The notes beneath the pieces are model-generated. The model was not told where the DNA came from, did not search any database, and worked only from the letters and a program-made list of their open reading frames with translations. From the NCBI RefSeq assembly GCF_023156245.1, contig NZ_JAKZAH010000015.1, positions 34,407-98,406 of the forward strand: 64,000 bases of DNA, written 5' to 3'. The position numbers and the translations under genes were made by a program. Below are positions 38,829 through 47,698 of this stretch, in pieces (within the stretch, counting starts at the first letter, position 1; the number at the start of each line of letters is the position of its first letter). The DNA comes from Marinobacter bryozoorum. Its GTDB lineage: Bacteria; Pseudomonadota; Gammaproteobacteria; Pseudomonadales; Oleiphilaceae.

Positions 38829-39950
38829 ATGGAATTTGAAAAACTGCTGCGACTGATGGTGGAAAAGGGCGGCTCTGACCTGTTTATCACCGCTGGCGTT
38901 CCCCCGAGCATGAAAGTTAACGGTAAGGTCCTGCCGGTCACCAAGAATGCCCTGACGCCCGAGCAGACCCGGGAGCTTGTGTACGGCGCCATGAATTCCA
39001 AGCAGCAGGCGGAGTTCGACGAAAGCCACGAGTGCAACTTTGCCATCAGTGCCCGCGGCATAGGTCGTTTCCGGGTCAGCGCGTTCTTTCAACGCAACCT
39101 GTGCGGCATGGTGTTGCGTCGCATTGAGACCAAGATTCCCCAGGTCGATGACCTGGGGCTGCCGGAGATCATCAAGGACCTGGCCATGACCAAGCGGGGC
39201 CTGATCATCTTCGTGGGCGCCACCGGTACCGGCAAGTCTACCTCGCTGGCAGCCATGCTGGGGCATCGTAACCGCAACAGTCGCGGTCATATTATCTCCA
39301 TCGAGGATCCCATTGAATTCGTCCACCAGCACCAGGGTTGCATCGTTACCCAGCGGGAAGTGGGCATCGACACCGAGAGTTTTGAAACGGCCCTGAAGAA
39401 CACCCTGCGTCAGGCCCCGGATGTAATCCTGATCGGCGAGATCCGGACCCGGGAAACCATGCAGTACGCCGTGCAGTTTGCGGAAACCGGTCACCTGTGC
39501 CTGGCGACCCTGCATGCCAACAACGCCAACCAGGCCCTGGACCGGATTATCCAGTTTTTCAACCCGGACCAGCACAACCAGACCTGGATGGACCTGTCCC
39601 TGAACCTGAAAGCCATTGTTGCCCAGCAGCTGATCCCTACACCGGACGGCAAGGGTCGGCGGGCGGTGATCGAGGTGCTGATCAACACCCCGCTGGTGGC
39701 GGATATGATCCGCAAGGGTGAGGTGCACAAGCTCAAGGAGCTGATGACCAAGTCTACCGAATCCGGTATGCAGACCTTCGACCAGGCCCTGTACAACCTC
39801 TATTCAGAAGGGGGGATCACCTACGAGGATGCCCTCGCCTACGCTGACTCCGCCAACGATCTTCGCCTGATGATCAAGCTGGGCGCGGATGCCAAGGGCT
39901 CTGATCAGCTGGCCTCCACGGTGGACAAGCTGTCTATCCAGAACGACTGA
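38829..39950 (+). CDS. pilU: PilT-dependent retraction ATPase PilU
   Basis: 373 residues. GSDLFITAGVPPSMKVNG, Walker A GATGTGKST at 130-138, VILIGEIRTRETMQYAVQFAETGH and LATLHANNANQALDRIIQFF are typical of PilU, which assists PilT under load. It lacks the AIRNLIRE helix and has an extra tail. A GCCCCCT/AGGGGGC stem with an 11-base loop (39964-39988) follows the stop, without a T-run. Confidence 0.96.
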   Translation: MEFEKLLRLMVEKGGSDLFITAGVPPSMKVNGKVLPVTKNALTPEQTRELVYGAMNSKQQAEFDESHECNFAISARGIGRFRVSAFFQRNLCGMVLRRIETKIPQVDDLGLPEIIKDLAMTKRGLIIFVGATGTGKSTSLAAMLGHRNRNSRGHIISIEDPIEFVHQHQGCIVTQREVGIDTESFETALKNTLRQAPDVILIGEIRTRETMQYAVQFAETGHLCLATLHANNANQALDRIIQFFNPDQHNQTWMDLSLNLKAIVAQQLIPTPDGKGRRAVIEVLINTPLVADMIRKGEVHKLKELMTKSTESGMQTFDQALYNLYSEGGITYEDALAYADSANDLRLMIKLGADAKGSDQLASTVDKLSIQND

Positions 39951-39988
39951 CCCTCCTGGTGCCGCCCCCTGTCGCCCGGATAGGGGGC

Positions 39989-40130
39989 GCTTCGCCGTGC
40001 CTGCTTCAATGCCTGAAGCGTTCTCCAGCCTTAATGCATTGATATTTCGTATATTAATCATAAGCAGTCGATATTTTTCGGCGGTCGTCCGTGCTTCGTA
40101 TACTCCGCGCGCGCTAATAGAGGAGATACC
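39989..40130 (+). promoter_or_regulatory. Probable promoter region of the FadL-like gene
   Basis: An AT-rich stretch (40038-40078) holds two related segments, TTGATATTTCG and CGATATTTTTCG, and is followed by a good -10 hexamer TATACT at 40099-40104. No strong -35 is correctly spaced. AGAGGAGA is the ribosome site. Operator identity unknown. Confidence 0.4.
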
Positions 40131-41498
40131 ATGCACAAATCACACAACACTCTCGCCTGCTCCATCCGCCTCGTTTCATTGACCGCCGCCCTGGCACCCG
40201 TCGGTGCCCTGGCCGGAGGCTTTTCCCTCAACGAGCAGAGTGCCAGCGCCATGGGCACGGCCAATGCCGGGGCAACTGCCAATCCCGAAAACGCATCCAT
40301 TGTCCTGTTCAATCCGGCTGGCATGAGTCAGTTGTCTGGCACCAACGTTTCCATTGGTGCTGCGGTGCTTGATATCGACGCCGAGGCCAAGGGCGACTCC
40401 ATCGCCGTGACCCGTCAGGACCCATCGGTTCCGGTTCAGCCTGCGTCCGATGGCGGAGACATTGCGGACCCCGCTGTTCTGCCCCACCTGTACTTGACCC
40501 ACGAGGTCAATGATTCCGTCGACGTGGGGCTCGCCGTCCACGCTCCCTATGGCCTGGCGGCCGACTACGACAACGACTTTGCCGGTCGGTTCTTTGCCGA
40601 CAAGACCGAACTGACGGCTGTGGCCTTCTCGCCGTCCATTGCAGTCAGCAATGGTGAGGGCATCTCCATGGGTGCCGGTATCAATGTCATCTATGCCGAG
40701 GGCCGTCTTACCCGTTTTCAGGACACCAGTGCCGACGCCGGCCCGGCCGCACTGGCGCTGCCGGAACCCTACGCTGATATCGAGGGTGATGATATTGGTG
40801 TCACGTTCCGTGTCGGGTTTCTCTACGAACTGTCGGACCGGACCCAGTTCGGCCTGACCGCCCAGACCGGTACCGAGCTGGAACTGGAAGGCGATGCAGA
40901 AATCAGTAATGTCACGGTTACCCCCGGGGTGACCACGACACTGAACGAAAAGGTCACGGTGCCGCTGTCGATTCCCGAAACCGTGACGGTTGGCGCCCGC
41001 CATCGGCTGACGGACGACATTACCCTGCTGGCCGGGGCGACCTACGCCAAGTGGAGTCGTTTCGAGGAGCTGGACATCATCAGCCGTGATCCGAATGGTG
41101 AGGTTGCCGGGGCGCCTGGCGCTACCATTACGCATATCACCGAAAAGTGGAAGAACACCTGGCAGTTCAATCTGGGCGGCATCTGGCAGGCAACCCCGGA
41201 GTGGGCCTTCAAGGCAGGCTACGCCTGGGACGAGTCGCCGGTGGATGACTATGTAACGGCGAGGATTCCATCCGAGGATCGCCACTGGCTGACCCTGGGA
41301 ACCCAGTGGAAGGACATCCGCAGCGGCTGGTCGGTTGATGCCGCGGTTGGTACGCTGATCTTCGCTGACGATGCCGAAGTCAGTGACCGGGAGTACAGCC
41401 ACGCCAATCCGACCGTGCCATCAACGCAGGCCAGCTATGAAGGCACCTACGAGCTGAGTGCCTGGAGCGCCTCACTGCAGGTCAGCAAGGCCTTCTGA
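40131..41498 (+). CDS. FadL/OmpP1/TodX-family outer-membrane transport protein
   Basis: 455-residue beta-barrel precursor. A signal peptide ends at GALAG; the mature start GFSLNEQSASAMGTANAGATA and the NPA motif in LFNPAGMSQL are the hatch-domain marks of FadL, which takes up long-chain fatty acids and other hydrophobic compounds. Alternating barrel strands continue to a C-terminal phenylalanine (VSKAF), as needed for BAM assembly. It stands alone between pilU and a convergent small gene. Alkane or aromatic substrates are equally possible. Confidence 0.88.
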   Translation: MHKSHNTLACSIRLVSLTAALAPVGALAGGFSLNEQSASAMGTANAGATANPENASIVLFNPAGMSQLSGTNVSIGAAVLDIDAEAKGDSIAVTRQDPSVPVQPASDGGDIADPAVLPHLYLTHEVNDSVDVGLAVHAPYGLAADYDNDFAGRFFADKTELTAVAFSPSIAVSNGEGISMGAGINVIYAEGRLTRFQDTSADAGPAALALPEPYADIEGDDIGVTFRVGFLYELSDRTQFGLTAQTGTELELEGDAEISNVTVTPGVTTTLNEKVTVPLSIPETVTVGARHRLTDDITLLAGATYAKWSRFEELDIISRDPNGEVAGAPGATITHITEKWKNTWQFNLGGIWQATPEWAFKAGYAWDESPVDDYVTARIPSEDRHWLTLGTQWKDIRSGWSVDAAVGTLIFADDAEVSDREYSHANPTVPSTQASYEGTYELSAWSASLQVSKAF

Positions 41499-41527
41499 GG
41501 CATCTCTCCTTTGTCTCCGGCCGGCGC

Positions 41528-41902
41528 CTAGCCGACCACCCGACCCCGGTAGATCACTTTGGCCTTCCGGGGTTGGCTCTCGTCCCCCTCGCTGTTTACT
41601 GCCTTGACCGGTGGTTCGTCATCCGGAATCGGCTGACCGCGATAGGTTCGCTTCGTGCTCGATTCGCTGTCGGCCACGGCATCCGCGAGTTCGGGGACGG
41701 ATTCCTTGAGTTCGGTCCAGGTCCGGCTCAGGGCATCGGAACGCGATTTCCCGGCATAGCTGTTCAGGTGTTCCACCAGCGCGTCTTCCGTCAGGTGCAG
41801 CTTGACCCCGAATTCCATCTGGATCAGCCGTCGGCACTGCTGGATCTTCTTCATGGTGGAAGGGTTGAACAGCCAGTTACGTTCACTCGCCAGAGATGCC
41901 AT
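41528..41902 (-). CDS. Conserved hypothetical, basic small protein
   Basis: 124 residues, soluble, no signal peptide. A helical N-terminal half (MKKIQQCRRLIQMEFGVKLHL, ALVEHLNSYAGKSRSDALSRTW) is followed by a disordered segment with two similar motifs, TYRGQPIP and IYRGRVVG, the latter at the C-terminus. Family not recognised. ATG 41902 has AGG-CAGG at good spacing; ATG 41917 is possible. It lies downstream of polA on the same strand, separated by 227 bp and a stem-loop. Confidence 0.65.
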   Translation of the reverse strand: MASLASERNWLFNPSTMKKIQQCRRLIQMEFGVKLHLTEDALVEHLNSYAGKSRSDALSRTWTELKESVPELADAVADSESSTKRTYRGQPIPDDEPPVKAVNSEGDESQPRKAKVIYRGRVVG

Positions 41903-42049
41903 GGAAGCCTGCCTCATGTCTGGAAACGGATAAGTGGCTAATATCTAAGCGAGAATCGTGCCATGGAATCCGAGCCACTCACGGCAGCGTCTGGCAGTCT
42001 GTGGGGTTACTGTTGGCGCCCCGATCGGTGATGTGGGCGGGAGTGAGGC

Positions 42050-42075
42050 GGTGCATGCCCGGCCAGGCATGCACC
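42050..42075 (-). terminator. Perfect stem-loop downstream of polA
   Basis: GGTGCATGCC and GGCATGCACC are 10-bp perfect arms around CGGCCA, 55 bases beyond the polA stop. No T-run follows on either strand, so intrinsic termination is uncertain; processing or protein binding are alternatives. Confidence 0.4.
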
Positions 42076-42129
42076 TTATTGGGGCGAGTGTCGATGACGA
42101 TGTTAGGGTCAGACAGGCTTCCCCGGTTG

Positions 42130-44850
42130 TCAGTGGGCCTCATCCCAGTTGTCACCGATTCCGGTTTCCACCAGTAATGGCACCTTCAGATCCGCAGCGG
42201 CGGACATGCGCTGCTCCAGGCCCTTGCAGATCGAATCGAGGGCGCCTTCCTTCACTTCCAGGATCAGTTCGTCGTGCACCTGCATGACCATGCGGGCCTC
42301 CTCCGCATGGTTGGCGGTCAACCAGTCCTCGACGGTGATCATGGCCCGCTTGATGATGTCGGCGGCGGTACCCTGCATGGGGGCGTTGATGGCCGTACGC
42401 TCGGCGGCCTGTTGCATCTGCTTGTTGCGGGCGTTGATCTCGGGCAGGTAGAGCCGGCGCCCGGCCAGGGTTTCCACGAAACCGTCGTCATGGGCCTGCT
42501 TGCGGATGCGGTCCATGTACTCCAGCACACCCGGATAGCGGTGGAAGTAACGGTCGATATAGTCCTGGGCGGTCTTGCGGTCCACTTCGAGCTGGCGGGC
42601 GAGGCCGAAGGCCGACATGCCATAGATGAGGCCGAAGTTGATGGCCTTGGCACTGCGGCGCTGATCGGAGGTGACCTCATCTACTGCTGCCCCGAATACC
42701 TCGGCGGCAGTGGCCCGGTGGATATCTTCGCCGCGCTCGAAAGCGCCCAGCAGGCCCTTGTCACCGGAGAGGTGGGCCATGATTCGCAGTTCAATCTGGG
42801 AGTAGTCGGCGGCGACCAGTTTGTAGCCATCCGGCGCTGTAAAGGCCTGGCGGATGCGTCGACCCTGCTCGGTGCGCACGGGAATGTTCTGCAGGTTGGG
42901 CTCGGAAGACGATAGCCGGCCGGTTGCCGTTACCGCCTGGTGGTAGGAGGTGTGAATCCGCCCGGTGCGGGGACTGACCAGCTCCGGCAAGGTGTCCGTG
43001 TAGGTGGATTTGAGCTTGCTCAGGCTGCGGTGTTCCAGGATCAGCCGCGGGAGCCGGTGCTCGTGGGCGAGCTCCTGCAGTACCGGCTCAGCGGTCGACG
43101 GTGCTCCTTTGGGTGTTTTCTTGATCACCGGCAGGCCCATCTTGTCGTAGAAAATGGCCTGTAACTGCTTGGTGGAGCCCAGGTTGAAGCTTTCGCCGGC
43201 TTCTTCGTGGGCTTCCTGCTCCAGTTCCGCCATGCGTTCGGCCAGTTCCTGGCTGTGCTGGCGCAGGGTTGAAGCGTTGATCATGGCCCCGCGCTGCTCC
43301 ATACGGGACAGCACTGGTACCAGGGGCAGGTCAATTTCCCGGTAGACGGCATCCAGTTGACCTGTCTCCCTCAGTCGGGGGCTCAGTGCCTGGTGCAGTC
43401 TCAGGGTAATATCCGCGTCCTCGGCGGCGTATTCAGCCGCTTTTTCCAGGTCGACCTGGTTGAATGTGAGTTGCTTTGCGCCCTTGCCAGCGATGTCTTC
43501 GAAGCTGACGGTTTTCTCGCCCAGGTATTTTAGCGCCAGGCTGTTCATGTCATGGCGGGTGGCCGTGGAATTGAGCACGTAGGACTCCAGCATGGTGTCC
43601 TCGGCGATGCCTTCCAGGCTGATGCCGTGGTTGGCGAGCACATTCTTGTCGTACTTCAGGTTCTGCCCCACCTTTTTTTGCTTCGGGTCTTCCAGCAGGG
43701 GCTTGAACTTTGCCAGGGCCTTGTCCCGGTCCAGCTGGTCAGGCGCGCCCATATAATCATGGGCCAGCGGCAGGTACGCGGCCTTGCCGGGCTCGACAGC
43801 GAAGGAGAGGCCGACGACTTCAGCCTCGCTGTAGCGCAGGCTGGTGGTTTCTGTGTCGAAGGCGAACAGCTCTGCCTTGCGGAGCTGATCCAGCCAGCGG
43901 TCCAGGTGGTCGTCCGTAAGTATGGTTTCATACTGACGCTCCGTCGCAGTGACCGGCTCGTCTCCAGGTGTATCCTCTTTCTGTGCTCCGTCGCCTGAAT
44001 ATTCCGCGATCCAGGACTTGAACTCATATTCCTGGAACAAGGTCAGCAGTTGCTCCCGGTGTTCCGGCTCCGGTGACACTTCCTCAATACCGAAGTGCAG
44101 GTCCACGTCAGTGCGAATGGTGGCAAGGTCACGGCTCAGGGGCAGGTGCTCAATGGCATCCCGCAGGTTGTCACCGATCTTGCCCTTGACCTCGTCCGCA
44201 TGGGCCATGAGGTTGTCCAGGTCGCCGTAGTGCGTAAGCCATTTGACGGCGGTTTTGGGGCCGCACTTGGTCACACCCGGGATGTTGTCAACGGTATCGC
44301 CCACCAGCGCCAGGTAGTCGACGATCTGCTCCGGCGCGATGCCGAACTTGTCAATGACCCCCTCCCGGTCCATGCGGGTTTCTGTCATGGTGTTGATCAG
44401 GGTGACATGGTCGCTGACGAGCTGGGCCATGTCCTTGTCCCCGGTGGAAATTACTACGTCCACGCCCTTGGCGGTGGCTTCAGTGGCAAGGGTGCCAATG
44501 ACATCATCTGCCTCTACGTCCGGCACGATCAGCAGGGGCAGCCCCATGGCTTCCACGATCTCGTGGATGGGCTTGATCTGTACCGCCAGGTCTTCCGGCA
44601 TCGGTGGACGGTTGGCCTTGTACTCCTCGTACAGGTCATGGCGAAAGGTCTTGCCCTTGGCGTCAAAGACCACCACCACCTTCGATCCCGGGAAATCCTG
44701 CTCCAGCCGTCGCAACATACTGATAACCCCCTTGATCGCCCCGGTGGGGTGGCCCTTGCTGGTGGTTAGCGGGGGCAGGGCGTGGAAGGCCCGGAACAGG
44801 TAGGAGGAACCATCGACGAGGACAACAGGGGGTGTCTTGGGTTGACTCAT
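42130..44850 (-). CDS. polA: DNA polymerase I
   Basis: 906-residue repair and Okazaki-fragment polymerase. 5'-nuclease domain (VLVDGSSYLFRAFHALPPLT, VVFDAKGKTFRHDLYEEYKANR, STGDKDMAQLV); 3'-5' exonuclease domain with intact DTETTSL, so proofreading is expected; polymerase domain with SSSEPNLQNIPVRTEQGRRIR, AADYSQIELRIMAHLS, KAINFGLIYGMS and the terminal MQVHDELILEV. ATG 44850 is chosen; the frame reaches 44907 without support. Divergent from the DUF2782 gene, as in Pseudomonas. Confidence 0.97.
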   Translation of the reverse strand: MSQPKTPPVVLVDGSSYLFRAFHALPPLTTSKGHPTGAIKGVISMLRRLEQDFPGSKVVVVFDAKGKTFRHDLYEEYKANRPPMPEDLAVQIKPIHEIVEAMGLPLLIVPDVEADDVIGTLATEATAKGVDVVISTGDKDMAQLVSDHVTLINTMTETRMDREGVIDKFGIAPEQIVDYLALVGDTVDNIPGVTKCGPKTAVKWLTHYGDLDNLMAHADEVKGKIGDNLRDAIEHLPLSRDLATIRTDVDLHFGIEEVSPEPEHREQLLTLFQEYEFKSWIAEYSGDGAQKEDTPGDEPVTATERQYETILTDDHLDRWLDQLRKAELFAFDTETTSLRYSEAEVVGLSFAVEPGKAAYLPLAHDYMGAPDQLDRDKALAKFKPLLEDPKQKKVGQNLKYDKNVLANHGISLEGIAEDTMLESYVLNSTATRHDMNSLALKYLGEKTVSFEDIAGKGAKQLTFNQVDLEKAAEYAAEDADITLRLHQALSPRLRETGQLDAVYREIDLPLVPVLSRMEQRGAMINASTLRQHSQELAERMAELEQEAHEEAGESFNLGSTKQLQAIFYDKMGLPVIKKTPKGAPSTAEPVLQELAHEHRLPRLILEHRSLSKLKSTYTDTLPELVSPRTGRIHTSYHQAVTATGRLSSSEPNLQNIPVRTEQGRRIRQAFTAPDGYKLVAADYSQIELRIMAHLSGDKGLLGAFERGEDIHRATAAEVFGAAVDEVTSDQRRSAKAINFGLIYGMSAFGLARQLEVDRKTAQDYIDRYFHRYPGVLEYMDRIRKQAHDDGFVETLAGRRLYLPEINARNKQMQQAAERTAINAPMQGTAADIIKRAMITVEDWLTANHAEEARMVMQVHDELILEVKEGALDSICKGLEQRMSAAADLKVPLLVETGIGDNWDEAH

Positions 44851-44988
44851 AGCAAGGGGAATCCGGATTCTGTTGAAGGTTCGGGTGGCTTGTGCAACGC
44901 TTTCCACTGGTGTCCCGCCTGTTCAGCGAACTCACCAGGCGGGGCACTCGTTGCCGTATCAACGGCTTGTCTGAATGTAGAGGTTACC

Positions 44989-45333
44989 ATGAAACTACCC
45001 GTTATCTCGCTGTTGGTGCTTGGCCTCTCTGGTGCCTCGCTGGCCTTCGCACAGGAGCAATCCGGCTCGCCCCTGGATGAGAAGCCGCAAATGCCGGACG
45101 AGCCGGTAGTGATTCCGGAGTATGAGCCGCAGACGGATGGCTCCGAGATCGTGATCCGGCCGGGCGAGGATGCGGTGTACTACGAATATCGCGTCAATGG
45201 CCAGTTGCGAGAGATCAAGGTAGTGCCGGAAGTGGGGCCGGCTTACTACCTGGTGCCGGCCGACGGCGGCGGCTGGATCAGGGAAGACGAAACCTCTCTG
45301 CTGATTCCCAGCTGGGTACTGTTCCGCTGGTAG
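44989..45333 (+). CDS. DUF2782 secreted protein
   Basis: 114 residues with a signal peptide (LPVISLLVLGLSGASLAFA, cleaved before QEQSG). The mature core EIVIRPGEDAVYYEYRVNGQLREIKVVPEVGPAYYLV is the DUF2782 family. Function unknown; its place next to polA is conserved in pseudomonads. GAGG lies five bases before the ATG. A CCGGCC/GGCCGG stem follows the stop. Confidence 0.82.
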   Translation: MKLPVISLLVLGLSGASLAFAQEQSGSPLDEKPQMPDEPVVIPEYEPQTDGSEIVIRPGEDAVYYEYRVNGQLREIKVVPEVGPAYYLVPADGGGWIREDETSLLIPSWVLFRW

Positions 45334-45476
45334 TTGCCGGGCTCCGGCCACAGGCCGGATTAGTATGAATATTCTAACTTCTCGCCCTATGCTGGCTCTG
45401 AAACGGTCGGGAAATGGCTTCCCGCCACACTTTATTTAGTCAGACCGGATTTCACCGGACCCAAGGGGGCGACGAT

Positions 45477-46124
45477 ATGAGTAAGCTCAAAACCTGGCAG
45501 GAACAGCTTCAGGAAATGGTAGACAAGGGCATTGACGCTGCCGAGAAGGCGCAGAAACACCTGGCGGCCAAGCCCTTTGACGTCGCAGAGAAGCTGGAAA
45601 CCGAAGTGCGCCAGTATCGTGTCAAGAACCTGCGCAAGCGATACAACGGTGCCAGTGGCGCTGTGTTTGACCAGTTGCGTTCGTTCAATAGCCGTGTTGG
45701 CAGTTTCGCAGGTGACCTGGTAGCGCGCATGGAAAAGGAAACTGCGGACACTGCCCGCGCCGTGAGCAAGACCGCTGACGAGGTCGCTGAAGACGTGTCA
45801 TCGACTGCGAAGTCGACGGCGACCAGCGTTTCCGACAAGGCTCAGAAGGGAGCCAACCGGGTTTCCCGTGGCGCCCGGTCTACAGCCTCGGAAACCTCCA
45901 AGACCGCGAAGAGTACCGGCAAGCAAGTATCGAAGGCCGCTGACGAGGCCAGCAAGGCGGCTACTTCAGGAAGCCGGGCATCAGCGAAGTCCACTGGCGC
46001 GTCGGCCAGGTCCACTTCGGGCAGTGCCTCGTCAGGCACAACCCGGGCGTCCTCGACAAGTACCAGCAAAGGCTCAGGCAGCAATAAGAGCTCAGCCACC
46101 GAGAACAGCACCACCAGCGCCTGA
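45477..46124 (+). CDS. Helical protein with Ser/Thr/Ala/Lys-rich disordered tail
   Basis: 215 residues. Residues 1-90 are helical (KTWQEQLQEMVDKGIDAAEKAQKHL, RVKNLRKRYNGASGAVFDQL, GDLVARMEKE); from about 95 to the end almost all residues are S, T, A, K, G or R with heptad-like spacing (TADEVAEDV, SKAADEASKAA). This resembles phasins and PhaF- or AlgP-like DNA-coating proteins but no family can be named. AAGGGG gives a good start at 45477. Followed by a strong terminator. Confidence 0.72.
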   Translation: MSKLKTWQEQLQEMVDKGIDAAEKAQKHLAAKPFDVAEKLETEVRQYRVKNLRKRYNGASGAVFDQLRSFNSRVGSFAGDLVARMEKETADTARAVSKTADEVAEDVSSTAKSTATSVSDKAQKGANRVSRGARSTASETSKTAKSTGKQVSKAADEASKAATSGSRASAKSTGASARSTSGSASSGTTRASSTSTSKGSGSNKSSATENSTTSA

Positions 46125-46151
46125 TTTCCGGTCCTGGTCAACTCCTGGCGC

Positions 46152-46179
46152 AAAGAGCCACCTTCAAGGGTGGCTCTTT
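46152..46179. terminator. Bidirectional terminator between the Lys/Ser-rich gene and the DUF4124 gene
   Basis: AAAGAGCCACC and GGTGGCTCTTT are perfect 11-bp arms around TTCAAG, with A- and T-rich outer ends. The two flanking genes converge on it. Confidence 0.75.
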
Positions 46180-46193
46180 CGCATACGGGAGGG

Positions 46194-46865
46194 TCAGTGT
46201 TCCGCCGGTTGGGTGTCGGCTCCGCCGCTTGCTTTCGGCGGGTCCAGGGGCAGGGTGCGCGGGTGCTCGGTAATGACTTCCAGGCGCTCAATATCCCTGA
46301 GGTATTGTTCGCGCACCTGCTGGATCTCTTCCTGCTGGCTTTCGATTTCCTTTTCGATGCTGAGGATCTGGCTCTCCAGGCGGTCAATCTTCTGCAGCGT
46401 GGTCTCGGGAATCTCCCGGCCAGAGCGCTCCAGGTCGGCGGCCCTGGACTGCTCGTTATCCAGCTGGGACTCAATGACTGAAATATTGCCCCGCTTGAGC
46501 TGGTTCAGTCCTTCCAGTTCGCTGACCTTTCGGTGAAGGGCGCGCACGGCGTCATCCGGGTGGCTGTAACGACGCAGCAGGGCCTGGTCCTTTTGGCGCT
46601 GGAGTTCGGCCTGTTGCTGGCGGCGTTTTTCTTCTTCGCGGCGACGAAGCTCTTCCTCGGTGGGAGCCGGTGCCACACGATCCACTACCCGGCCCTGGCT
46701 GTTGAGGATCTCATAGCCCCGGGTTGAGGCCTCTTGTGGAACCGTGTTGCTGATAACCTGTTGGCCGTTGTCATCCTTGTAGCGGTACATCCGTGCATCT
46801 GCCAGGGAAGCGAACACCAGGCAACTTGCAGCGATGAGGCAGGTTGTCAGTCTGGTCTTGGGCAC
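46194..46865 (-). CDS. DUF4124 domain coiled-coil secreted protein
   Basis: 223 residues. Signal peptide to about residue 24 (SLADA), then the DUF4124 motif RMYRYKDDNGQQVISNTVP (a short beta domain found in envelope proteins), then a Lys/Glu/Arg coiled coil (EEELRRREEEKRRQQQAEL, LESQILSIEKEIESQQEEIQ). Probably periplasmic; function unknown. It lies 112 bases downstream of pyrE on the same strand. Confidence 0.8.
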   Translation of the reverse strand: MPKTRLTTCLIAASCLVFASLADARMYRYKDDNGQQVISNTVPQEASTRGYEILNSQGRVVDRVAPAPTEEELRRREEEKRRQQQAELQRQKDQALLRRYSHPDDAVRALHRKVSELEGLNQLKRGNISVIESQLDNEQSRAADLERSGREIPETTLQKIDRLESQILSIEKEIESQQEEIQQVREQYLRDIERLEVITEHPRTLPLDPPKASGGADTQPAEH

Positions 46866-46977
46866 CGGTCACACCTTTTTCATGTGTCTTTCGTCGGTAT
46901 CTGTACAGGTTAACAGCATACCGGATGGGCCACGGGTTACGTCGCCCTGGTTCACAGCATAGTCCGCTTGCCAGCAA

Positions 46978-47616
46978 TCAGACACCATAGCGGTCCCGGT
47001 AAGCGGCAATTGCATCGGCATGGGCTGCAGATTCCGGCCTTGCCTGCAGGTATTCCAGTACCTGTTCCAGCCGGATAATGCTTATGACCGGTATGCCGTA
47101 GCTCTGCTCCACTTCCTGGATGGCAGACAGCTCGCCCTGCCCGCGTTCCTGGCGGTCCAGGGCAATCAGCACGCCGGCCGGTGTTGCCCCGGCGGCTTCG
47201 ATAATGGCCATGGACTCACGGATAGCCGTGCCGGCGGTGATGACGTCATCAATGATGAGTACCCGGCCATTTAAGGGGGCGCCAACAATATTGCCGCCTT
47301 CACCGTGGTCCTTGGCTTCCTTCCGGTTGAAGGCCCAGGGGCGGCTGTCGCCCTGGCTGGCCAGGGTCATGGCGGTGGTGGTGGCCAAGGGAATGCCCTT
47401 ATAGGCAGGTCCGAAAATCATGTCATAATCCAGCCCGCTACGGGTGAGGGCGGCGGCATAGGCCTCGCCCAGGCGCAGCAAGTCGTTGCCGCTGTTAAAC
47501 AGGCCGGCATTGAAAAAGTAGGGGCTGGTACGTCCTGACTTGAGGGTGAACTCACCGAAACGCAGTACGTCGCGGTGGATGGCAAACTCGATAAAATCGC
47601 GCTGGTAGTCGTGCAT
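46978..47616 (-). CDS. pyrE: Orotate phosphoribosyltransferase
   Basis: Joins orotate to PRPP in pyrimidine synthesis. 212 residues: [51 protein letters not shown] and the PRPP loop [20 protein letters not shown] 47616 (MHDYQRDFI) is the family start. Divergent from crc with an 82-bp gap, the same pair as in Pseudomonas. Confidence 0.96.
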   Translation of the reverse strand: MHDYQRDFIEFAIHRDVLRFGEFTLKSGRTSPYFFNAGLFNSGNDLLRLGEAYAAALTRSGLDYDMIFGPAYKGIPLATTTAMTLASQGDSRPWAFNRKEAKDHGEGGNIVGAPLNGRVLIIDDVITAGTAIRESMAIIEAAGATPAGVLIALDRQERGQGELSAIQEVEQSYGIPVISIIRLEQVLEYLQARPESAAHADAIAAYRDRYGV

Positions 47617-47698
47617 GGCAAGGCTTCTGGCGGGGTCTGGTTCTTTCAAAAACGTGTAAAACCGGTATCATACACCCAAACTGAATCAGGGAATACGT

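Noticed and set aside
45334..45476. Extra small gene between DUF2782 and the Lys/Ser-rich gene
   Set aside because: The only frame lacks a ribosome site and is the upstream lead of the following gene.
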